Source of the DNA: Ferruginibacter sp.
GTDB lineage: Bacteria > Bacteroidota > Bacteroidia > Chitinophagales > Chitinophagaceae
NCBI GenBank assembly: GCA_030157685.1
Contig: JAOAUI010000361.1
Coordinates: forward strand, 77,802-118,384
Reading direction: 5' to 3'
Length of the DNA stretch: 40,583 bases
Of the stretch, positions 35,651 through 40,583 are shown in pieces (the first letter of the stretch is position 1; each line of letters opens with the position of its first letter). Both the position numbers and the translations under genes were made by a program. The notes beneath the pieces are model-generated. The model saw only the letters and a program-made list of their open reading frames with translations. It ran no database searches and was not told the origin of the DNA.

Positions 35651-36058
35651 TTAAGCAACCCATTTTACAATATAAAAACCGGCTGTGCTTACAATGCCGG
35701 TGAGTACAGCGCCCCAGATGATATCAATAAAAACAATTGGCAGCGGCCAGTCTTTTAAGGTAGCTAAATTGGTAAGATCGTAAGTGGCATAAGTAAAAAC
35801 ACCAAACAGCGCCCCACTAATGATAGCTTTGGCCAAAGAGTTTTTTTCAACAGCCGGCAATATGGCAAAATAAAAAATACCAATAATAAACAACAGGTAA
35901 AAAATAATAGCAGCGGGCCAGTTTACTTTATCGCTCAAAAAACTGCCCAGGTATTTTTTGTAAAGTCCTTTGGCAATAAAACCAAGCCAGGCCATATCTA
36001 CGGCAAAAAAAACGATGGTGGTAAGCAGGTAATTGATGAAGAGTTTATAAAATGGCAT
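35651..36058 (-). CDS. DUF2177-family membrane protein
   Basis: 135 residues with four hydrophobic helices. Signatures are FAVDMAWLGFIAKGLYKKYLG, GALFGVFTYATYDLTNLATL (strongest) and DIIWGAVLTGIVSTAGFY. DUF2177 proteins have no proven function and are thought to act with fatty-acid or lipid-modifying enzymes. Its stop codon abuts the start of the DUF1295 gene. It diverges from the aminotransferase-fold gene with a gap of about 60-75 bp. Confidence 0.88.
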   Translation of the reverse strand: MPFYKLFINYLLTTIVFFAVDMAWLGFIAKGLYKKYLGSFLSDKVNWPAAIIFYLLFIIGIFYFAILPAVEKNSLAKAIISGALFGVFTYATYDLTNLATLKDWPLPIVFIDIIWGAVLTGIVSTAGFYIVKWVA

Positions 36059-36123
36059 AGATATAAAGTTAAACTAAATACTACAATAAAGCAGTTTGTA
36101 GTTTACGAAAAATAAAATGACAT

Positions 36124-36131
36124 TATATTTG
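36124..36131 (+). promoter_or_regulatory. Candidate -7 box (TATATTTG) for the aminotransferase-fold gene
   Basis: Exact TAnnTTTG match ending 3 nt before the ATG at 36135. It also lies inside the coding sequence if the upstream ATG at 36117 is used. A TTTG lies 25 nt upstream (36095-36098), somewhat far for a -33. Confidence 0.35.
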
Positions 36132-36134
36132 GTG

Positions 36135-37298
36135 ATGCAAAATCTTAAACAACAGTTTTTATTAAGAGACGATATCACGTATCTCAATTTTGGATCCTTT
36201 GGTGCCTGCCCAAAACCGGTTTTTGAAAAGTACCAACAGTTTCAACTGGAGTTGGAACAGGAGCCGGTGCAATTTATTACCGTAAACGGATTAAAATACC
36301 TGGAAACAGCAAGAGAGGCACTGGCTAATTTCCTGCATTGCCATAAAGACGACCTGGTATATGTAACCAACCCATCGTATGCTGTAAATACTGTAGCTAA
36401 AAGTTTAGATCTTAAAGCAGGCGATGAAATTTTAACCACCAGTCTGGAATACGGTGCTTGCGATAAAGCCTGGGAATATTTTTGTAAAAAAACCGGAGCT
36501 GTTTATGTAAAGCAATCCATTTCATTGCCCGTAGAATCGAAAGCAACATTTGTGGCAGAATTTTTTAAAGGGTTAAGCAGTAAAACAAAATTGATTTTCA
36601 TAAGCCATATTACAAGCAGCACAGCCCTGCGCCTGCCAGTGGAAGAAATATGTGCAGCTGCAAAAGAAAAAGGCATACTCACTTTTGTAGATGGTGCACA
36701 TGCGCCCGGACAAATACCATTGAATTTACAGGATTCGTCTTTTGATATGTACACCGGCGCTTGCCACAAATGGATGATGACACCCAAGGGCAGTTCTTTT
36801 CTGTATGTAAAAAAAGAATTGCAGCACATGATAGATCCGCTGGTTGTTAGCTGGGGCTATAATGCACAGTTTCCTTCTCATTCAACTTTTTTGGATTATC
36901 ACCAGATGAATGGCACAAGAGATTACTCAGCTTTTTTAACCATACCAACAGCCATAGAATTTATGCAAACGCACAATTGGCCGCAGGTTGCTGCTGATTG
37001 CAGAAAGCTGGTACAGGCAAATGCTATTGCATTTTGCGAATTGTTGGTAGCAAGTCCGCTTGCACCAATAAATGATGATTTTATTTTACAACTCTTCAGC
37101 GCAGAAATAAAAACTACAGAGCCTGAAAAGTTATACCGCCATTTTTTCGACAACTATAAAATTGAAATACCGGTAATGCGGCATGGAGATAAAGTGTACC
37201 TGCGCTATTCTATTAATGCATTCAATAGTCAGCAAGACCTTGATACACTGTTTGCGGCAATTAAAGAGATAAAAAGTAAAACAGACCTGATTGGCTAA
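36135..37298 (+). CDS. Class V aminotransferase-fold PLP-dependent enzyme (isopenicillin-N-epimerase-like)
   Basis: 387 residues from this start. Signatures are ITYLNFGSFGACPKPVF (the N-terminal substrate loop of IPNS-epimerase-like proteins), VYVTNPSYAVNTVAKSL, LTTSLEYGACDKAWEYF, TFVDGAHAPGQIP (the Asp that contacts the PLP nitrogen) and YTGACHKWMMTPKG, in which the Lys of HKW (Lys212) should form the Schiff base. It may be an epimerase, cysteine-desulfurase relative or lyase; the substrate cannot be read from the sequence. An ATG at 36117 would add MTLYLV; MQNLKQQF is closer to related proteins and is preferred. It ends inside a hairpin shared with the convergent gene. Confidence 0.85.
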   Translation: MQNLKQQFLLRDDITYLNFGSFGACPKPVFEKYQQFQLELEQEPVQFITVNGLKYLETAREALANFLHCHKDDLVYVTNPSYAVNTVAKSLDLKAGDEILTTSLEYGACDKAWEYFCKKTGAVYVKQSISLPVESKATFVAEFFKGLSSKTKLIFISHITSSTALRLPVEEICAAAKEKGILTFVDGAHAPGQIPLNLQDSSFDMYTGACHKWMMTPKGSSFLYVKKELQHMIDPLVVSWGYNAQFPSHSTFLDYHQMNGTRDYSAFLTIPTAIEFMQTHNWPQVAADCRKLVQANAIAFCELLVASPLAPINDDFILQLFSAEIKTTEPEKLYRHFFDNYKIEIPVMRHGDKVYLRYSINAFNSQQDLDTLFAAIKEIKSKTDLIG

Positions 37299-37315
37299 GA
37301 AAGTCAATCAGGTCT
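37283..37315. terminator. Bidirectional intrinsic terminator overlapping the aminotransferase stop codon
   Basis: AGACCTGATTG (37283-37293) pairs with CAATCAGGTCT (37305-37315); one wobble and two more pairs bring the stem to 14 bp with a 5-nt loop. The TAA stop (37296-37298) falls in the loop region. T-rich sequence follows on the minus strand (GTTTTACTTTTT) and, more weakly, on the plus strand, so it serves both convergent genes. Confidence 0.8.
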
Positions 37316-37338
37316 TGAAATTATTTTTGTAGCGGTTG

Positions 37339-37710
37339 TCAGTTTAATTTTTCTGCAAAAAATTCTACCAGCCTTTCATCACTCATTTTGTTTGCAGTAG
37401 ATTCTTCTGTTTTTGTGTTTTTAAACTGAGGAGTTTCTGCCAGGTAATGAATAAATTGCTCCTGAACCTGGCCCGTGCCGGTTGCATGCAGGTGTGTAGC
37501 ATTTACCATGTGTGCTGCTATTTCTTTAAAAAATTTTGCCTGCAGCATTTGTTTCTGGTTGTTCTCATTCTTATTGCTTGGGCTTGGCGAAACAGCTTCG
37601 CCGGCAATATGCGCCAGTACAGTCAGTATTTCTGTTTCCGGATTTTCATATCCTACTACGGTGGCGTGTTGTGTATCCATCCACACACCGAATTTTTTTT
37701 GCTTGTTCAT
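37339..37710 (-). CDS. Small protein resembling domain 3 of eRF1-type release factors
   Basis: 123 residues. The N-terminus FGVWMDTQHATVVGYENPETE resembles the first strands of bacterial eRF1-related (baeRF-like) and ribosome-associated domains. Later, FFKEIAAHMVNATHLHATGTG and QVQEQFIHYLAE match the A/G-rich turn followed by helix found in eRF1/Dom34 domain 3, where a G-[PTH]-G loop precedes a K/QxxF helix. The end (KMSDERLVEFFAEKL) fits too. Only this one domain is present; no GGQ domain. A role at the ribosome or in stress response is inferred from fold similarity only. Transcribed on the minus strand, 85 bp after the exported orphan. Confidence 0.5.
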   Translation of the reverse strand: MNKQKKFGVWMDTQHATVVGYENPETEILTVLAHIAGEAVSPSPSNKNENNQKQMLQAKFFKEIAAHMVNATHLHATGTGQVQEQFIHYLAETPQFKNTKTEESTANKMSDERLVEFFAEKLN

Positions 37711-37795
37711 ATTGTTTTATTTAGTGTACTGTATGTAATCAATAACCATACCCTAAATGCCAGAAACACTTTTACCTGATTAACTGTCTAAAATT

Positions 37796-38617
37796 TTATT
37801 TGTAGCCTATCCATTTTCTGTTGGGTATGTCAAAAAGCCAGTAAATACCATTGCTGTAGGTAAAATTAAAGGAAGACTCCACCGGAGCAGATTCGGGCAG
37901 TTTTAAAGTCTGTTGCAGGTAACCTTCTTTATAATTATACAATTCAATTTGCTTACTTGCTGTATTTAAAAAACCAAACTCGGCATTTTTAATATTGGTA
38001 GCAACTACATTGCTGTTATAATCTTCACCAACCTCCCCGTCATCTTCGCCGGGGCCTTGTGATTTTTTGCGGCCCCAATGTATCTGCACCGATTCTTTAA
38101 CTTCGGCAGCATCAGCACTACTTTGATACAGCACGACCTGGTTCCCATCAAGAAAGGCAACACTTTTAAGAAGGGTATAGTACGAGCCTACACTTTGTTC
38201 ATTAGGCTGGTTCATACCGGTGAATTTATAATAATTAGTTGTAGGGATGCCGGCGCTATTCAGTTCATAATTTATCCAGCCAATTTCATTGTAGCAGTTT
38301 GCCATTATCCTGTTGATAGATGGATTGAACCAAATGCCACGGATATCTTCCATGGTGGTAAGGCTATCGCCTGACACTCTTTTTCCTATAGAGGTAAAAA
38401 CAGCCATAGGGAAGCCTGCATTGCCGCAAAATGCAGCATAATATTTTTTTGTTATCGGGTTCCAGCAAACACCGGCGCCACGTGTACCGCACAGTTCATC
38501 ATCGGCAGTTTTGGGCATTTGTAATTCCATAACCTGCTTTAATGTGCGGTCTTGTGCAAGCAAGCCATTTGATGAAATTAGAAACAAGGCAATAATAAAA
38601 ACGACATACTTTTTCAT
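37796..38617 (-). CDS. Exported protein of unknown function
   Basis: 273 residues with a signal peptide (MKKYVVFIIALFLISSNGLLAQ). The mature part is rich in beta strands with aromatic residues (GVCWNPITKKYYAAFCGNAG, FPMAVFTSIGKRVSG, DIRGIWFNPSINRIMANCYN, GWINYELNSAG, VAFLDGNQVVLYQSS). This suggests propeller-like repeats around a W/Y-x-x-x-x-x-K-Y-Y pattern, but no known domain is clear. An acidic loop (GPGEDDGEVGEDYN) lies at about two thirds of the length. Two cysteines, in CGTRGAGVC, could form a disulphide. A start at 38653 would put a basic stretch before the signal peptide and is rejected. The stop codon lies 85 bp before the small eRF1-like gene. Confidence 0.7.
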   Translation of the reverse strand: MKKYVVFIIALFLISSNGLLAQDRTLKQVMELQMPKTADDELCGTRGAGVCWNPITKKYYAAFCGNAGFPMAVFTSIGKRVSGDSLTTMEDIRGIWFNPSINRIMANCYNEIGWINYELNSAGIPTTNYYKFTGMNQPNEQSVGSYYTLLKSVAFLDGNQVVLYQSSADAAEVKESVQIHWGRKKSQGPGEDDGEVGEDYNSNVVATNIKNAEFGFLNTASKQIELYNYKEGYLQQTLKLPESAPVESSFNFTYSNGIYWLFDIPNRKWIGYK

Positions 38618-38676
38618 GATGTTTTTTTTACAAAGTTTGATAAAACATTTCACAATTGCTATACCTGCTGTTGGGT

Positions 38677-38723
38677 ATTTATATAAAAAGCCAAAGCAAT
38701 CAGCTTTGGCTTTTTATATAAAT
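38677..38723 (-). terminator. Intrinsic terminator after asnS, 21-bp perfect stem
   Basis: Positions 38677-38697 pair perfectly with 38703-38723 around a 5-nt loop (AATCA); the core is AAAAAGCCAAAGC/GCTTTGGCTTTTT. Read on the minus strand it follows the asnS stop (38761) by about 40 nt and has the needed U-run. The stem is AT-rich outside and GC-rich inside, and is symmetrical enough to work in both directions. Confidence 0.9.
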
Positions 38724-38730
38724 CAAATTC

Positions 38731-38755
38731 ATACTTCGACAGGCTCAGTATGACA
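38731..38755. repeat. Dispersed repeat remnant (CTTCGACAGGCTCAGTATGACA type)
   Basis: ATACT (38731-38735) and AGTAT (38747-38751) form an inverted pair around TCGACAGGCTC. Variants of CTTCGAC.GGCTCAG.ATGACA are a familiar intergenic repeat in Bacteroidota and other genomes (recollection). A diverged copy lies at 40318-40346 on the other side of asnS. Confidence 0.55.
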
Positions 38756-38760
38756 TTTCG

Positions 38761-40203
38761 TTAAAACTCCGCACTCTTCGGATACCTTGGAAAAGGGATT
38801 ACATCCCTGATATTGCCCATACCGGTTACAAACTGCACCAGGCGTTCAAAACCAAGCCCAAAGCCGGCATGAGGACAGGTACCAAATTTCCTCGTTTCCA
38901 GATACCACCATAATTCTTCGGCAGGTATATGCATTTCTTCCATACGTTGGGTAAGTTTGTCCATGCGCTCTTCACGCTGGCTGCCGCCAACAATCTCACC
39001 AATACCAGGCGCTAAAATATCCATGGCTGCCACAGTTTTTCCATCATCATTTTGACGCATGTAAAAACTTTTGATCTCTTTGGGATAATCAGTAAGTATC
39101 ACGGGCTTCTTAAAATGCTTTTCAACCAAATACCTTTCATGTTCACTCTGCAGGTCGGTTCCCCAACCCTCAATCAAATATTGAAATTTCTTTTTCTTAT
39201 TATGATTGCTTTCTTTTAAAATTTCAATGGCTTCAGTATAGGTCAGTCTTTCAAAATCATTATCAACCACAAAATTTAATTTCTCCAGCAAGCCCATTTC
39301 GCTTCTTTCAATTTGTGGTTTTTGTTTTTCTTCTTCTTCCAATCGTTGTGCTAAAAATTCCAGGTCTTCTTTATTGTTATCCATGGCATATTTTATCACG
39401 TATTTAATAAATGCTTCTGCCAGGTTCATATTATCTTCCAGGTCGTTAAAGGCAACTTCGGGTTCAATCATCCAGAACTCAGCCAGGTGGCGGGTTGTGT
39501 TACTGTTCTCGGCACGAAAAGTTGGCCCGAAAGTATAAATATCACTGAACGCCGTTGCTGCCAGTTCACCTTCCAGTTGTCCGCTTACAGTAAGGTTGGT
39601 ACTGCGGCCAAAAAAATCTGCTGTATAATTTACAGAACCATCTTCATTTTTTGCAGCGGTTCCATCCAATGGTAATGCTGTTACTTTAAACATTTCTCCG
39701 GCACCTTCTGCATCACTGGCTGTAATGATAGGTGTGTGCAAATAAAGAAACCCTTTATCATTAAAAAATTTATGAATAGCAAATGCCAAAGCATGGCGAA
39801 CACGAAATACCGAACCAAATGTGTTTGTTCTGAATCGCAAGTGAGCATTCTCCCGTAAAAACTCCAGGCTGTGTTTTTTAGGTTGCATCGGAAATGTTTC
39901 GGCATCACTATCGCCCAGTATTTCTATGGTGGTAGCTTTCAGTTCTACTTTTTGCCCCTTGCCTAATGAAGGAATTACTTCGCCGGTAGCTTTAATGCAG
40001 GCACCGGTTGTAAGGCGCTTTAACAAAGCTTCATCAAACTGGCCAAGTGTGGCAACTATCTGTACATTATTATTGGTGCTGCCGTCGTTAAGGGCAATAA
40101 ACTGGTTGTTACGGAAAGTGCGTACCCATCCCATTACAGTTGCTTCGTAGTTGGCCTTATCGCTTGCCAACAGGTCTTTAATTCTGATTCTTTTGTTGAA
40201 CAT
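38761..40203 (-). CDS. asnS: Asparaginyl-tRNA synthetase
   Basis: 480 residues. The N-terminal OB-fold anticodon-binding domain begins [20 protein letters not shown] with [17 protein letters not shown]. The class II catalytic domain follows: motif 1 region [21 protein letters not shown] with [18 protein letters not shown], motif 2 [20 protein letters not shown], and motif 3 [21 protein letters not shown]. The conserved end is [12 protein letters not shown]. AsnS rather than AspS or AspS2 is indicated by [21 protein letters not shown] and the [10 protein letters not shown] end. A start at 40284 would add 27 residues across the promoter box; the ATG at 40203 is the family start. It stands alone as one transcription unit, with a promoter at 40223 and a terminator at 38677. 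Confidence 0.97.
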   Translation of the reverse strand: MFNKRIRIKDLLASDKANYEATVMGWVRTFRNNQFIALNDGSTNNNVQIVATLGQFDEALLKRLTTGACIKATGEVIPSLGKGQKVELKATTIEILGDSDAETFPMQPKKHSLEFLRENAHLRFRTNTFGSVFRVRHALAFAIHKFFNDKGFLYLHTPIITASDAEGAGEMFKVTALPLDGTAAKNEDGSVNYTADFFGRSTNLTVSGQLEGELAATAFSDIYTFGPTFRAENSNTTRHLAEFWMIEPEVAFNDLEDNMNLAEAFIKYVIKYAMDNNKEDLEFLAQRLEEEEKQKPQIERSEMGLLEKLNFVVDNDFERLTYTEAIEILKESNHNKKKKFQYLIEGWGTDLQSEHERYLVEKHFKKPVILTDYPKEIKSFYMRQNDDGKTVAAMDILAPGIGEIVGGSQREERMDKLTQRMEEMHIPAEELWWYLETRKFGTCPHAGFGLGFERLVQFVTGMGNIRDVIPFPRYPKSAEF

Positions 40204-40222
40204 ATTTATTATTTGTGGATTG

Positions 40223-40230
40223 CAAAGATA
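40223..40230 (-). promoter_or_regulatory. Promoter -7 box (TATCTTTG) for asnS
   Basis: Exact TAnnTTTG match (GCTTATCTTTGCAATCC on the minus strand), 19 nt before the asnS start. No TTG is found at standard -33 spacing. Confidence 0.6.
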
Positions 40231-40317
40231 AGCGTTTGTCTGAACGGGGATTTCATTGGCATTACCATAATTAGTGCAAAACACAATTAAAGCCCAATAG
40301 AATTACCGCTTTTGAAC

Positions 40318-40346
40318 GGAGTCCTTCGCTGCTCTCAGGATAAACT
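40318..40346. repeat. Diverged dispersed repeat (CCTTCGCTGCTCTCAGGATAA type)
   Basis: GGAGTCCTTCGCTGCTCTCAGGATAAACT resembles the intergenic repeat CTTCGCTGCGCTCAGGATGACA known from many genomes and is distantly similar to the copy at 38731-38755. The two copies flank asnS. Confidence 0.4.
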
Positions 40347-40418
40347 CTGCCACATCTGCCCAATCAAAGATTAACAGCCCACCCTCCAAAAAAATTCCTT
40401 TTTTTTAAAAAAACGCCG

Positions 40419-40426
40419 TAATATTG
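40419..40426 (+). promoter_or_regulatory. Candidate -7 box (TAATATTG) for the right-edge gene
   Basis: CCGTAATATTGCATC is one base away from TAnnTTTG. It would give a 5' leader of about 125 nt, which fits a rho gene, where leaders are often long and used for autoregulation. Confidence 0.3.
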
Positions 40427-40557
40427 CATCAGATCAGGCTGAGGAGCAACTTTCAAACAAATACTTTATCAGCGGTTTAAATCCATCAATATAAATTCTC
40501 AATCACTATTTCAGATTTTAAGACGGGATTTTTGAAGAAAATCATTTTTCATTATTT

Positions 40558-40583
40558 ATGTACGACATTTCACAACTGAACGA
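40558..40583 (+). CDS. rho: Probable start of transcription termination factor Rho (8 codons)
   Basis: The window ends 26 nt into a reading frame beginning MYDISQLN. Rho proteins of Bacteroidota typically start MYDI.QLN or close variants ahead of the N-terminal helix-bundle domain, so rho is the best guess. With only eight residues the identification is tentative. It is oriented away from asnS and has a long upstream leader. Confidence 0.5.

Larger units (their letters stand above)
40204..40557. other. Gene-free stretch between asnS and the right-edge gene
   Basis: 354 bp with no credible reading frame on either strand. It holds the asnS promoter box (40223-40230), a diverged dispersed repeat (40318-40346), an AT-rich run with a T8 and A7 pair (about 40400-40413), and a TAATATTG box that may belong to the gene starting at 40558. 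The rest (about 40430-40555) shows nothing recognisable and probably serves as a long 5' leader. Confidence 0.6.

Noticed and set aside
36117-36134. Upstream ATG for the aminotransferase-fold gene
   Set aside because: It only adds MTLYLV, covers a perfect -7 box, and the MQNLKQQF start fits related proteins better. It remains possible.

Overview
The window looks like chromosomal DNA from a Bacteroidota bacterium, most likely a Chitinophagaceae relative. The signs are -7 boxes of the TAnnTTTG type (TATATTTG and TATCTTTG upstream of dnaN, asnS, kdsB and a plsC-like gene), starts without clear Shine-Dalgarno sequences, families typical of the phylum (a propeller-type LytS kinase, WG-repeat, YARHG, PKD and TANFOR-like proteins), and short palindromic repeats between genes. 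I see no tRNA, rRNA, insertion sequence, prophage or CRISPR array. The genus is inference.

Layout. 1-5160: the 5' end of kdsB (minus), preceded by a compact minus-strand set (YARHG lipoprotein, DUF2007 protein, SH3 protein); a DUF2306 membrane protein; an SPFH/prohibitin protein; and dnaN with its own promoter and terminator. Between dnaN and the next gene is a protein-free stretch that folds and ends in an intrinsic terminator, a candidate structured RNA (4961-5160). 5173-20003: the most interesting part. A LytS-type sensor kinase with a periplasmic propeller overlaps its LytTR response regulator by 4 bp. They are followed in the same direction by four exported proteins packed end to end: a TANFOR-like protein with four near-identical repeats, a 1858-residue Cys-rich PKD protein, a roughly 590-residue outer-membrane barrel candidate, and a short TANFOR-like protein. 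The first two end in a related Cys-rich domain and lack a recognisable type IX secretion tail. I propose a cell-surface system with its own regulator.

20031-31381: recX between two palindromic repeats, a WG-repeat protein, a DEAD-box helicase with an mtfA-like peptidase, a bestrophin-like channel, a DUF6445-like putative oxygenase, a type I pullulanase and a plsC-like acyltransferase. The pullulanase and acyltransferase are bracketed by two paralogous ~550-residue proteins (26999-28654 and 31492-33144) sharing a GNAT-like core that I cannot assign to a named family. 33200-40583: formate-tetrahydrofolate ligase, a DUF2177/DUF1295 membrane pair, a class V aminotransferase-fold enzyme, a small protein resembling domain 3 of eRF1, an exported orphan, asnS, and at the right edge eight codons that look like the start of rho.

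Most of the window is housekeeping or generally conserved genes with tight convergent ends. Intrinsic terminators and dispersed palindromes fill several of the gaps. All family assignments come from reading the sequences and remembered motifs; no database search was run.
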